A DNA stretch of 64,000 bases from Candidatus Binatia bacterium (GTDB lineage Bacteria > Desulfobacterota > Binatia > UBA12015): the NCBI GenBank assembly GCA_029243485.1, contig JAQWRY010000007.1, positions 124,001 to 188,000 of the forward strand, read 5' to 3'. This document shows, one piece after another, positions 42,864 through 52,349 of this stretch; position 1 is the stretch's first letter; the number at the start of each line of letters is the position of its first letter. Both the position numbers and the translations under genes were made by a program. The notes under the pieces were generated by a model. The model saw only the letters and a list, made by a program, of their open reading frames with translations. It did no database searches and was not told the DNA's origin.

Positions 42864-44099
42864 CGAACGCGCATCCTCTCGCTGGTTCTACTGACCTTCG
42901 CGGTCGTCGGGCCCGTAGGCACGGCGGACGCACGTGAGTGCGGTGGGCGGAAGGTGTGTCGGTGTGGCGACCATGTTGCGCAGAACTACGAGCTCGTCGG
43001 CAGCCTCGGGCCTTGCAAGAAACACGGCCTGACGGTTCGCGGGGGCGTCACGCTGGAGGGGGGCGGGCACACGCTGCGTGGAAGCCGTGCGCGGTCGAGC
43101 AGCGGTGTTGTCCTGGACGAGAAGTCGTCGGGCGCCGTCGTCCGAAACCTCGAGGTGACCGGTTTCGAACGCGGGATTCGGCTCGCCGGCGTCGATGGCG
43201 CGCGCGTCGAGAACGTCGAGTCGCATCACAACGGCGACCCGGTCGCACACAAGGGGTACGGCATCGACGTGGCGCGTGGCGCATCGAACAACGTCATTGA
43301 GAACGTGTATGTCCATCACAATGCCGACGAGGGCATTCATATCGGGAACGACGCGCGAAACAACCGTGTGAGCTCCTCGCGCTTCGAGGAGAACTACCGG
43401 GAGAACGTCTATTTCCTCGAGAACGACGGGAATAGCCTTGAGAGCTCGACCCTCCGCGGGGGGGGCGCTTCGTCGGTTTTCATCAAACACGCCCGGAACG
43501 TGCGGGTCGAGGGCAACACGATCGACGGTCGCGGGATCCAGGTTCGCGGCGAGTCTTCCGGGGTGAAGCTGATCGGCAACACGGTGTCGGGCCAGGGCCT
43601 CACGATTCAGCCCTACAACAAGGGCCCCCGCGGTAAGACCGTGCCTCGGGACATCACCGTGTCCGGTGGCAAGATCAGCAGCTCCAAGCCATGTGTGCGG
43701 CTGATCGAAGCGCGTTCCGTTCGGCTTGAAGGCGCCGGGTTGGATTGCGGCACATCGCTCGAGCTGAATGCCGACAGCGATCTGACCGCGGTCAATACTC
43801 TTCTGCGGCGCGTCGAGTGCAAAGGCGCGGGGGTGGCTCGGGTGGAGCAGCGAGTGGACGTTCGCTTCGTCGATGCCGCGGGTGCGGCGGTTGCCGGCGT
43901 GGAGGTGGTGACCTCCGGAGGCCAGGTCGCCGGGACCTCGGGAGCGGATGGGGCCTGGAAGGGCACACTCTCGCTCGAGACGATCCGTTGTCCGGGACCG
44001 CGCCGCGCGGGGTCTTCGGAGGTGACTCTTCGCGTGGCCGCTTGGTCGCGGCAAATCACCGCACGCGATCTCGCCGGTGACGTCCGCGTCGGCGGCTGA
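42834..44099 (+). CDS. Exported right-handed parallel beta-helix repeat protein
   Basis: The 421-residue protein has a signal peptide (ILSLVLLTFAVVGPVGTADA). A small Cys-containing region (CGGRKVCRCGDHV) resembles the start of NosD-like proteins. From residue about 65 to 290 there are repeated beta-helix coils: VVRNLEVTGFERGIRLAG, NVIENVYVHHNADEGIHIGNDARNN (in two coils), VRVEGNTIDGRGIQVRG and VKLIGNTVSGQGLTI. The C-terminal 80 residues look like an Ig-like domain (GAAVAGVEVVTSGG). Such folds are seen in polysaccharide lyases and C5-epimerases, but no catalytic residues can be assigned. It is the only plus-strand gene beside the exopolysaccharide locus. Confidence 0.82.
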   Translation: MLSFGWSWIHRTRILSLVLLTFAVVGPVGTADARECGGRKVCRCGDHVAQNYELVGSLGPCKKHGLTVRGGVTLEGGGHTLRGSRARSSSGVVLDEKSSGAVVRNLEVTGFERGIRLAGVDGARVENVESHHNGDPVAHKGYGIDVARGASNNVIENVYVHHNADEGIHIGNDARNNRVSSSRFEENYRENVYFLENDGNSLESSTLRGGGASSVFIKHARNVRVEGNTIDGRGIQVRGESSGVKLIGNTVSGQGLTIQPYNKGPRGKTVPRDITVSGGKISSSKPCVRLIEARSVRLEGAGLDCGTSLELNADSDLTAVNTLLRRVECKGAGVARVEQRVDVRFVDAAGAAVAGVEVVTSGGQVAGTSGADGAWKGTLSLETIRCPGPRRAGSSEVTLRVAAWSRQITARDLAGDVRVGG

Positions 44100-44103
44100 G
44101 AGA

Positions 44104-46101
44104 CTATTCCTGGCCGAGCTTGAGGGCGATGCGGTAGTCGCTCGGGCGCTCGCCGAGGCGGACCTCGGTCCCGATACCGATGCCGAGGAGGCCCCAGAAC
44201 AGCAGCTGGATCGCGATGTTGTCGAACGGGTCAAAGCTCTGCATCGCGACCAGGAAACCCACCACGGAGAAGAGCACGGCCCAGAGCGCGGCGCGCAGTC
44301 CAGGGTCGGCCATCGTTTGCTGGCTGCGGTAGAGCGACACCAGGGCGGCGCCGAGGATCCAGAGCATCGCGCCCCAGCCGAGGAGCCCGTTCTCGAGTAG
44401 GAGCCTCAGGTTGCCGTTCGCCTGCAGGAGGGCGGCATCGCTCGCCGGGGAGCCCGGAGGAACCAACTCGCCGAGCGTGCGGGGCCCGAGCCCGAGCAAC
44501 AGCTCGCGGGCGGGAAGCTTCGTCAGCGCGGTGCAGGCCTCGGTGGCCTCACCGCAGAGCACGGACTGCCAGTTGAGATTCCCCGCAGGGAGAGCGGTGT
44601 ACACCGAGAGGTACGCAAAGGGCGCGAGGAGGATGAGCGCCGCGAAGGCCCAGCGAATGCTGAGGTGACGCCAGAGGTAGGCGCTGGCGATCAGGGCGAG
44701 GGTAATGAGCCCAGCCGGGTGACGGGTGAGTAGGATCCCGACGAGGCAAATCGTAGTGGAGGCGACCCAGAAGTCTCGCATCTCCCTTGTGTGGGCGCGT
44801 GACAAGCTGCAGAGCACGCAGGGCACGCCCAGGAGCAGGTACGTTGCAAGGGCGATTGGACTGCCAAGTGTGGATGAGATCGCGCCCGGTACCATGCCGA
44901 ATTGGTTTCGGATCGGCGAATCCGGAGCGAGGTAGTCGGAGACGAGAAGTTCCAGGAGTCCCATGCCCGAGATCGCTACGGAGATCAGCGCGACCGCGTT
45001 GATTGCACTGCGAACGAATTGGCGCGTGAATGTGCCGTTGATCACTGCGAGCATCACGATGAAGCCGGTGATGAGGTAGTATGTCGCGCCGCGAATGGCC
45101 TGTACCGGCGAGTCCGACAGGAAGGCCGACGCGAGCGACAGCAGAAGGAACGCTGCGATCGGCAAGTTGAGCGGCGTTCGGTAGAGGCTGATCCGGTCTC
45201 GCGGCGCGTGCCGCAAGATCATCCAGAGCGCGCCGAACGCGATCACCCCGTGTAGCGGGTTGACCTTGGCACCGCCCAACTCGATGTACAGATCCGAGAT
45301 CATCCCGGCGGGGATGAACGAAACGAAGAGGAGAAGCACCAGAAGGAACGCCCCGAGGGTGATCCAGCGGTTTAGTACTTTGAGAGCGGTGAGGCCGACG
45401 AGCTGCGCATCGAGAAACAGGGTTCGATGCGAAATGTAGAGTCGGTCGTACCGCAGCTTGTTCTGCGGAGAGGTGAAGTAGCCACCGCGGACCTGCGCGA
45501 GTCCGGTCATGCCGGGCGCGACGCGGAACCGATCGGCGTAGTGTGCGATCTCGTCGAGATAACGCTCGAGAAAGACTGGTCGCAGAGGACGCGGCCCTGC
45601 GAAGTTCATCTCGCCGCGGAGGACATTGATGAGCTGCGGAACTTCGTCGAGCTTCGAGCGCTTCAGGAACTTGCCGATCGGAGTGTAGAAGTCGTCCTGC
45701 GCGCTGAGCAGTCGACCGCCGATCTGTCGTTCCGAACCCTCACGAAGGGTCCGGAACTTGTACATCGTATAGAGCTTCTGGTTCCTGCCGACGCGCACGC
45801 CGGCGTAGAACAGGGGGCCTGGGCTGCTGATCTTCACGGCGAGTCCGACGGTCAGTAGGATCGGTGAAAGCAGCAGGAGAGCAGTGAGGGAAAGTGTGGC
45901 CTGCACGAGGTACCGGATCGAGGACTCGGGGACCTCGGGCGGGACGACGCGCGCCGGCGCTTGGCTGGTCGCCCCGGTTTCCTCCGATATTCCCGGGGGC
46001 TCTGCGGGATTGGGCACGGCGCGCAAGGTTACGGGTCTCGACAAGTTGGTGGCTCCAGAACTTCTATCGGCAGAATGCACGACGGGTAAGAATGCCGTCA
46101 A
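44104..46101 (-). CDS. Fusion of an initiating sugar transferase and an O-antigen ligase/polymerase-like membrane protein
   Basis: This 665-residue protein has a disordered 60-residue start. A sugar-phosphate transferase domain follows (about 62-245): one membrane segment, then YKFRTLREGSE, SKLDEVPQLINVLRGEMNF, AGPRPLRP and APGMTGLAQVRGGY. From about 255 to 650 there are roughly ten hydrophobic segments with a periplasmic loop and ANGNLRLLLENGLLG, as in Wzy/WaaL-type proteins. It starts at TTG 46101, overlapping the asparagine-synthase stop (TTGA); GTG 46080 is an alternative. It may both start repeat units and polymerise or ligate chains. No stop or frameshift separates the halves. Confidence 0.85.
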   Translation of the reverse strand: MTAFLPVVHSADRSSGATNLSRPVTLRAVPNPAEPPGISEETGATSQAPARVVPPEVPESSIRYLVQATLSLTALLLLSPILLTVGLAVKISSPGPLFYAGVRVGRNQKLYTMYKFRTLREGSERQIGGRLLSAQDDFYTPIGKFLKRSKLDEVPQLINVLRGEMNFAGPRPLRPVFLERYLDEIAHYADRFRVAPGMTGLAQVRGGYFTSPQNKLRYDRLYISHRTLFLDAQLVGLTALKVLNRWITLGAFLLVLLLFVSFIPAGMISDLYIELGGAKVNPLHGVIAFGALWMILRHAPRDRISLYRTPLNLPIAAFLLLSLASAFLSDSPVQAIRGATYYLITGFIVMLAVINGTFTRQFVRSAINAVALISVAISGMGLLELLVSDYLAPDSPIRNQFGMVPGAISSTLGSPIALATYLLLGVPCVLCSLSRAHTREMRDFWVASTTICLVGILLTRHPAGLITLALIASAYLWRHLSIRWAFAALILLAPFAYLSVYTALPAGNLNWQSVLCGEATEACTALTKLPARELLLGLGPRTLGELVPPGSPASDAALLQANGNLRLLLENGLLGWGAMLWILGAALVSLYRSQQTMADPGLRAALWAVLFSVVGFLVAMQSFDPFDNIAIQLLFWGLLGIGIGTEVRLGERPSDYRIALKLGQE

Positions 46102-48008
46102 CCCACGAGTCGCGGCTGAGCGTCGGCCGGGGTGGATTGGCTCAGTGCGTCGTGCCAGCTCTGGAACATGAGGAGGGTCCAGATCTCGCGGCTATTGTCG
46201 CGTTCCTTGGTCTCGTGGCCCTGAATGAGGTTCTGGACGGCATCGGCATCAAAGAAGCCGGCCGCTCGGATCCGGTCGGGCGCCAGGGTGTCGCGGACCC
46301 GCTCCCGCAGGGGGCCGACGAGCCAGCTCGGGATCGGGACGTTGAAGCCTTGTTTCGGGGCGTGGAGCGTCTCGTGGGGGAGGCGGTCCTCCATCGCTTT
46401 GCGCAGAAGGTACTTCTTCGTTTGGCGCTTCATTTTGAGGCTGCTGGGGATCGATGCCACGAGTTCGACGAGCGGGTGGTCGAGCAGGGGGACCCGACCT
46501 TCGAGAGAGGTCGCCATGGTCATCCGGTCGGCCTTCACCAGCATATCGCTCTCGAGCCCGATCCGGGTATCGATCGCAAGAAGCTGGGCCAGGAGGTCGC
46601 GCTCGTCGACGTCTCCGGCCGCCTCCTGGTACAAGCGCAGTGTCTCCTCGATGCCGTCGGGCTGTGAGGCGTAGAGTTCGCGCTTGGCGTCCTCGTCCAG
46701 GATGGCCTTCCAGGAGAGGTGGGCCTCGAGCGGGTCACGGTCTGCTCCCGCGACGAAGCGTTTGGCCATGTAGTCGAAGCTGACTTTGCCGTGGGATACG
46801 GGAAGCTGTCCCACCATGCTGGCGAGGAGCTTCCGTGCCGGTGATGGGACGAGGCGTCTATACCACCCGGCCAGGAGGGTTGCGGAGTACGTCTTGTAGC
46901 CGGCGAAGATCTCGTCGCCGCCTTCGCCCGAAAGCGCGACGGTCACGTGTTCGCGCGCGAGACGCGAGACGCAGAGGACCGGGATTGCCGACGAGTCGGC
47001 GTATGGCTCATCGAACGACGCCATGAGGTCGGGGACCAGCGCCACGGCGTCGGGCGTGACCACGAGCTCGTGGTGGTCGGTTTCGTACTTCTTTGCAGCG
47101 ATACGCGCGCGATCCAGTTCGCTAAACGTCTTCTCTTCGAATCCGATCGAAAACGTCTTGAGCTCGCCGGTGTGGAACTTGCGCATACACGCAACGAGAG
47201 TGGCCGAGTCGACGCCGCCGGAGAGAAAGACGCCGAGAGGCACGTCGGAGACGAGGTGGCTTCGAACCGCATCGTCGACCGCGTCGCGCACGGCGTCGAG
47301 AGCGACGCGCTCGTCGGCGAGAGCCGGGTTCGGGGTCAGGTCGAGTGTCCAGTACCGCTCGATCGTCGTGTTGCCATTCTCGACGATCATCCGATGGCCC
47401 GGCGGGAGCTTGCGCGCATCACGAAAGATGCTGGCCGGTGCGGGGATGTGGGTGAGCGTCAGGTAGTCGTGAAGCGCCTGTCGGTCGATGGCGCAGTCCA
47501 GGCCGGCCGCAAGCAGACTCTTCAACTCGGAGCCGAAGAGAAGACGCCCGCGCGAATGGCCGTAGTACAGCGGCTTGATGCCCAGGCGGTCACGCGCCAG
47601 CATCAGCCGGCGTCGGGGTGCGTCCCAGATGGCGATGGCGAACATGCCGCGCAGTTTCTCGACGCAGGCGGTTCCGTACTCCTCGTAAAGGTGGACGATC
47701 GCCTCGGTGTCACTGTTCGTCTCGAACTTGTGACCCTTGCTCTCGAGTTCCTCGCGGAGCTCGCGGAAGTTGTAGATCTCGCCGTTCTGAACGACGCCGA
47801 TCGTGCGATCCTCGTTGTAGAGCGGCTGGTGGCCGCCCTCGAGATCGATGATGGAGAGGCGCCGCATGCCCATCGCAAGCGGCCCGTCGACGAGGAAGCC
47901 CTGATCGTCGGGGCCGCGGTGTACGATAACGTCGCACATCGGCTGAACGTCGGCTTGGTTCAGAATCGCGGTGGGGTCGAGGGAGAGCTGTCCTGCAATT
48001 CCGCACAT
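46098..48008 (-). CDS. Asparagine synthase-type glutamine amidotransferase (XrtA-locus amidotransferase-like)
   Basis: The 636-residue product begins MCGIAGQLSLD, so Cys2 is the processed N-terminal glutaminase nucleophile. HRGPDDQG, RRLSIIDLEGGHQPL and VQNGEIYNFRELR are the class II amidotransferase motifs. The synthase domain has FLSGGVDSATLVA (PP-loop) near residue 260. The length and the exopolysaccharide context fit the amidotransferase of XrtA/PEP-CTERM loci, which probably amidates a uronic acid in the polymer. It is not necessarily a free asparagine synthetase. GGAGAG lies ten bases before the ATG. Confidence 0.9.
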   Translation of the reverse strand: MCGIAGQLSLDPTAILNQADVQPMCDVIVHRGPDDQGFLVDGPLAMGMRRLSIIDLEGGHQPLYNEDRTIGVVQNGEIYNFRELREELESKGHKFETNSDTEAIVHLYEEYGTACVEKLRGMFAIAIWDAPRRRLMLARDRLGIKPLYYGHSRGRLLFGSELKSLLAAGLDCAIDRQALHDYLTLTHIPAPASIFRDARKLPPGHRMIVENGNTTIERYWTLDLTPNPALADERVALDAVRDAVDDAVRSHLVSDVPLGVFLSGGVDSATLVACMRKFHTGELKTFSIGFEEKTFSELDRARIAAKKYETDHHELVVTPDAVALVPDLMASFDEPYADSSAIPVLCVSRLAREHVTVALSGEGGDEIFAGYKTYSATLLAGWYRRLVPSPARKLLASMVGQLPVSHGKVSFDYMAKRFVAGADRDPLEAHLSWKAILDEDAKRELYASQPDGIEETLRLYQEAAGDVDERDLLAQLLAIDTRIGLESDMLVKADRMTMATSLEGRVPLLDHPLVELVASIPSSLKMKRQTKKYLLRKAMEDRLPHETLHAPKQGFNVPIPSWLVGPLRERVRDTLAPDRIRAAGFFDADAVQNLIQGHETKERDNSREIWTLLMFQSWHDALSQSTPADAQPRLVG

Positions 48009-48023
48009 GACGCAGATTCTCTC

Positions 48024-48860
48024 CTAGACCGCGGCCTGTTGGCCGGGGCCGTTACGCAACCACGCGCGCGCGCCGTGAAGAAGGTCGAAGCTGCCTTCGA
48101 TCTTGTGGCGAAAGTCGCGCAGGGAGTCGTCGTTCGCGATGAACGTTCGGCGAAGGCTGAACGGATGCGTTTCTTTGGTGACACAGCCCTCCATCGTGGT
48201 GCAGGCCAGATCGTATCCGGCCTCTCTTACGACGTCCTTCACTCGGTCGTCGAAGTCGCCCCGCGGATAACAGAAGGTTCGAACCCGGACGGCGGTGCGT
48301 TCCTCGATTCGATCACGACATTCGGTGACCTCGCGGCGAAGTGCTTCGTCGTCGAGGTCCGTGAGGTTCGGGTGGGTGAGCGTGTGCGCGCCGAGTTCGA
48401 CTCCGTGGTGCGCCATCTCGCTTACTTGAGCCCAGTCGAGCGGCTTCACGCCGCTGCGATCTCGCAGCACGGGGAGCTCGTCGGTGCCGATGAAGTCCGC
48501 CGTGAGGAAGAGCGTCATCGGGATCGATTCGCGTTGCAGGATCGGAAACGCGTTTTGGTAGTTGTCCGCGAAGCCGTCGTCGAACGTGACGATGACTGTC
48601 CGATCGGGGAAGGGCCGCTTCGTGTCGAGGTGCTCACGAACTGCGCTGAGGGGGAGAAGATGGTATCCCTCCCGTCGCAGGAGCGCCATCTGCTCGGCAA
48701 ACGCGCTCGGCCGCACGCAGGAGCGGTGCGTTTCTTCTTCGATGCGGTGGTAGTACAGGACTCGCGCCGTGCCCGACCGGCTCGGCCTTACGCGGCGCGC
48801 CACCGCCGCCGCTTCGCCGGCGACGGTTCGGAGGCTGCGGGAGAGCCGGGACCGGACCAT
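48024..48860 (-). CDS. Polysaccharide deacetylase (NodB homology, CE4)
   Basis: The 278-residue protein has a short basic N-terminus without a clear signal peptide. VIVTFDDGFADNYQNAF is the CE4 motif 1; the zinc-binding HxxxH is in GAHTLTHPNL. TFCYPRGDFDDRV is the following motif. The family removes N- or O-acetyl groups from glycans. Its start shares one base with the previous glycosyltransferase stop (TGATG), so it is co-translated with it. Confidence 0.88.
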   Translation of the reverse strand: MVRSRLSRSLRTVAGEAAAVARRVRPSRSGTARVLYYHRIEEETHRSCVRPSAFAEQMALLRREGYHLLPLSAVREHLDTKRPFPDRTVIVTFDDGFADNYQNAFPILQRESIPMTLFLTADFIGTDELPVLRDRSGVKPLDWAQVSEMAHHGVELGAHTLTHPNLTDLDDEALRREVTECRDRIEERTAVRVRTFCYPRGDFDDRVKDVVREAGYDLACTTMEGCVTKETHPFSLRRTFIANDDSLRDFRHKIEGSFDLLHGARAWLRNGPGQQAAV

Positions 48861-50065
48861 CAGGCGGCCTCTTTCTGCGTGGCCGTTCGGAATGTGCGAA
48901 CGAGCTCGGCGACGGTTTGTTCCATGTCGAAGTGCTCGACGACGCGGCGACGCCCTTCCTTTGCCATCCGATCGGCGCGCTCCGGGTCGGCGAGAAGCTC
49001 TCCCAGGGCGTCCGCCAGGGCGGCGGGGTCACGCTCGGGTACGAACAGGCCACTGGCGCCGTGCTCCACGAGTTCGGCGAGCGACGGGAGTTCGGTGCAG
49101 ACCACCGGCGCGCCCGCGGCCAGTCCTTCGATCAAGATGTTCGGGATGCCGAAATGATCCTCGTGGTGCGCGGGCAGGGCCACGACCGCTGCGGTTTGAT
49201 ACGCGGGGATCAGTTCCTCTTGCGGGCGATAACCGGGGAGGCGCACCCGGTCCCCGAGATTCAGGGAGCTGATCAGATTCTCGAGAGCGCTTCGCTCTTC
49301 GCCTTCGCCGACGATTTCCAGTTCGGCGTCCGAGCCGCGATCGCGAAGCAGGCCGATCGCGCGAATCAGATCGTCGTAGCCCTTGCAGGTGCGCAGCGTA
49401 CCGGCGCTCAGCACGAGGCGCGGATGCCTCGGCGCGCCGGTCGGTGCGAACGCCGGCAGGTCCACGCCGTGGTACACGGTGCGGATCCGGTCGGCGTGCT
49501 CCGGCGCGATCTCGGCGAGGTAGGTGCGGTTGAACTTCGTACACGTAATGACGAACTGCGCGGCTTCGATCTTCTCGCGCAGCATCGCGTGATGGACGAA
49601 GATGTCCGTCGCATGTCCCGAGAAGCTGTAGGGCAGTCCTGTCAGTTCGGAGATGACCATGGCGGCAGTCGCAGGATAGGTCGCCCAGTTCGCGTGGATG
49701 TGGCGCACGCCGCGTTCCTGCATCTCGCGCGCGAATGCGAGGCTCTGCGGCAGGATTGCCATCGACTTCGCAAGGGCCGCTGGCATCGAGCGGTGGCCGG
49801 CGGCGACGCGGGCCGCGATTCCCGCGGTCTGTGCGGGGTGGCGGGCCAGCTGAGCTAGGGTCTGTCCGCCGAGCGCTGTGGGAGCGGGCGGATAGATCGT
49901 ACGCTCGAGCAGGGGGCGAGCGTCCTCGTGAATCTTCCAGCCCTTCGGCGCGGGGAGGAGAGAGTAGATCCCGAAATCGAGGCCGCTTTCGAGCAAGCCG
50001 CGTAGTTCGCGAAGGAAGTACGCGTCGACCTGGCGCGGGAACTGATTGACGATGAAGGCCAGCAT
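48860..50065 (-). CDS. Family 4 glycosyltransferase
   Basis: The 401-residue GT-B enzyme starts at ATG 50065 (MLAFIVNQFPRQVDAYFLREL), a WcaL/AmsK-like N-terminus. SFSGHATDIFVH near residue 150, VLSAGTLRTCKGYDDLIRA near 220 and HFGIPNILIEGLAAGAPVV near 300 are GT4 features. It starts two bases after the neighbour's stop. It presumably adds one sugar of the repeat unit. Confidence 0.88.
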   Translation of the reverse strand: MLAFIVNQFPRQVDAYFLRELRGLLESGLDFGIYSLLPAPKGWKIHEDARPLLERTIYPPAPTALGGQTLAQLARHPAQTAGIAARVAAGHRSMPAALAKSMAILPQSLAFAREMQERGVRHIHANWATYPATAAMVISELTGLPYSFSGHATDIFVHHAMLREKIEAAQFVITCTKFNRTYLAEIAPEHADRIRTVYHGVDLPAFAPTGAPRHPRLVLSAGTLRTCKGYDDLIRAIGLLRDRGSDAELEIVGEGEERSALENLISSLNLGDRVRLPGYRPQEELIPAYQTAAVVALPAHHEDHFGIPNILIEGLAAGAPVVCTELPSLAELVEHGASGLFVPERDPAALADALGELLADPERADRMAKEGRRRVVEHFDMEQTVAELVRTFRTATQKEAA

Positions 50066-50067
50066 GT

Positions 50068-51291
50068 TCAGGCCGCCGCTTTCAGGCGCTCCGCGAGGCT
50101 CCGGTAGAGTTGCTCGGTGTGGGCGACCATGGAGGCCACCGCGAAGACGGTCTCGACCCGCTCTTGTCCGGCTCGTCCGAACTTCTCGCGAAGTTCCTTG
50201 GAACCGCACAGGCGCGCGAGGGCATTGGCGAGGGCGGGCGCGTCGCGGGCCGGGACCAACAGTCCGGTTTCTTCCTGGATGATCACCTCGGCGTTCCCGC
50301 CGACGTCGGTCGCGGCGATCGACCGGCCGGCCGCCATGGACTCGATGACTGAGTTCGAGAGTCCTTCCTTCACCGAGGAGAGGACGGAGAAGTCGAGGCT
50401 CTGTAGCCACTCGGCTGCATCGGTACGGAACCCCGTGAAGTGGACGCGGTCGGCGATGCGGAGCTCGCGCGTCATGCGTCGGAGGCGCTCTTCTTCACTT
50501 CCGCCGCCGACCACGACGAGGTGCAGCTTCGGCGCACGGTCGCGGATCAGCGACATGGCCTGCAGGAGCGTGCCGTGGTCCTTGGCGGGCTCCACGCGAG
50601 CCACGACTCCGGCGAGGATGCAGTCGTCCGGTACGCCGAGTTCCTGGCGGCGAACCTGAGGATCGCATGGGGCGCGAAAGCGCTCGAAATTTACCCCGTT
50701 GTAGATAGTGAGCACCTTGTCCGGGTCGAGTCCGCCTCGGTCGAGAAGGTAGGTTCGTACCGCCTCGGAGTTGGCTACCACGCAGTCGGTCCTGCGCGCG
50801 AGCCACCGGCCGATGACGCGCTTGTAGGCCTCTTCCCAGATGTCGACGTTGCGCTCGGATGCGACGATGATGGGCACGCCGGCCAGTCGGGCCGCGAGGC
50901 GGCCCCAGGTATTGGCGGTCCAGAGGTAGGTCTGGACGATGTCGAAGCGCTCGCGCTTCATCAGACTGGCGAGCCGCAGAATCAAGCCGGGGTCGGCCCT
51001 CATGCGCTTGGGTTCGTGGTGGACCGGGACGCCGAAGGACGCGATTTCCTTCGCCTTCCGGCCGTAGCGGAAGCAGCACACGTGGGGCTCGAAGCGCTCT
51101 CGGTCGATTCGTTTGACCAGCTCGAGAATCTGCTGCTCGGTCCCGCCGATGTCGAGTTCATCGATGATGAACAGCACGCGGAGCGGGGGCCCCGAGGGGC
51201 CCGCCGTCTGCGGGAGACCGGAGCCGGAGCGCGGTCGCCACTGCAGGACCTGTGCACCGCCTTGGCTCGGCGAAACCTGATTTTCGTCCAT
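50068..51291 (-). CDS. Family 4 glycosyltransferase
   Basis: The 407-residue protein starts at ATG 51291 with AGGAT seven bases upstream. After a 35-residue Gly/Pro/Ser leader comes LRVLFIIDELDIGGTEQQILEL, the donor-domain start VVARVEPAKDHGTLLQA near residue 225, and VKEGLSNSVIESMAAGRSI near 300 with E-x7-E. It is transcribed just before the previous GT4 with a two-base gap. Linkage and sugar cannot be told. Confidence 0.88.
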   Translation of the reverse strand: MDENQVSPSQGGAQVLQWRPRSGSGLPQTAGPSGPPLRVLFIIDELDIGGTEQQILELVKRIDRERFEPHVCCFRYGRKAKEIASFGVPVHHEPKRMRADPGLILRLASLMKRERFDIVQTYLWTANTWGRLAARLAGVPIIVASERNVDIWEEAYKRVIGRWLARRTDCVVANSEAVRTYLLDRGGLDPDKVLTIYNGVNFERFRAPCDPQVRRQELGVPDDCILAGVVARVEPAKDHGTLLQAMSLIRDRAPKLHLVVVGGGSEEERLRRMTRELRIADRVHFTGFRTDAAEWLQSLDFSVLSSVKEGLSNSVIESMAAGRSIAATDVGGNAEVIIQEETGLLVPARDAPALANALARLCGSKELREKFGRAGQERVETVFAVASMVAHTEQLYRSLAERLKAAA

Positions 51292-51344
51292 GAAAGCGAT
51301 CCTGAAATCGAATATCCGACGCGGCGCAGGCCACGTCGGAGGGG

Positions 51345-52349
51345 TCAGCGGGAGTTGTCCGTCGAATCGTCGGGCGTCGTGGGGCTCTTCATGCTGTCGA
51401 CGCCGGCGGTGAGGTCGAGGATTGGTTCCCACCCGAGTTGGTCGCGCGCCGCGCTCGTGTCGTATCGCAGGCTCTCGGTGGCTCGCTTGAGCTTGTACCG
51501 CGTGAGCGGAAGGGAGCGACCGGTGAGACGAGTCGCCAATTCACAGCCCATGGCGATCGGGGTGAAAAGTGCCGAGGGGACGTACGTGGGACGGATCGGT
51601 GCGACGCCGGAGGTGGCCAGTAGCGCGAGGTAGTCGCCCTGCGAGGTCGTGCCGTCGACTACGTTGTAGGTTCCGCCACGCGCACCGCGCTCGCCGGCGA
51701 GCACTATCGCGTCGCAGGCGTTGTCTACATGGGTGAGGGGCAGCAGGTTGTTGCGTGACCCTACGACGATGCGTCTCCCACGGCCGCGTGGGACCGGGAA
51801 GCTGAGGCGGCCGAGGAAGGGCTTGGCCTCGGACCCGTACAAGAGCCCCGGGCGGATGATGACGACCTCGACGTTCGAGTTCTCGCCGAAGCGTCGCACC
51901 CGGTCGTCTGCCCGGGCTTTGGACCAGGCGTACGCGCCGCGCTGTTCGATCGAGGGATCGAGGGGCGTGGTCTCGTCGATGTCGCCGGACGCGGCGTCGG
52001 AGCCATAGATGCCGGCCGAGCTCACGTAGACGAACCGTTTCACGCCGGCAGCTTCCGCCGCTTCGAGAAGGTTCTCGGTGGCGGTTACGTTGTCGCGTTC
52101 GAAGGCATCCCGAGAGCCACCGGAACTGACACGCGCCGCAACGTGGAACACGGTGTCGATCGCGTGGGTGGCCCGGGCGAGCGCGGCGGGGTCGTCGAGT
52201 CCGCCCCAGACCGTCTCCTGGATCTCCTCTGGGATTCGCTTCAAGTCCGTTCCAACCCGTACCAACGCGCGCAGCGTGCGGCCTTTGGCCGCGAGTCGCG
52301 CAGACAAGTGGCGTCCGAGGTATCCCGTGCAACCCGTCAGGAGTTCCAT
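51345..52349 (-). CDS. NAD-dependent epimerase/dehydratase (extended SDR)
   Basis: This is a 334-residue Rossmann protein. TGCTGYLGRHLSARL is the cofactor motif, YVSSAGIYGSDAASGD the serine loop, and the catalytic YxxxK is in GAYAWSKARADD. It resembles SDRs acting on nucleotide or lipid-linked sugars. Its start is within the end of the Gfo/Idh gene (13-base overlap), pairing two redox enzymes. Confidence 0.85.
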   Translation of the reverse strand: MELLTGCTGYLGRHLSARLAAKGRTLRALVRVGTDLKRIPEEIQETVWGGLDDPAALARATHAIDTVFHVAARVSSGGSRDAFERDNVTATENLLEAAEAAGVKRFVYVSSAGIYGSDAASGDIDETTPLDPSIEQRGAYAWSKARADDRVRRFGENSNVEVVIIRPGLLYGSEAKPFLGRLSFPVPRGRGRRIVVGSRNNLLPLTHVDNACDAIVLAGERGARGGTYNVVDGTTSQGDYLALLATSGVAPIRPTYVPSALFTPIAMGCELATRLTGRSLPLTRYKLKRATESLRYDTSAARDQLGWEPILDLTAGVDSMKSPTTPDDSTDNSR

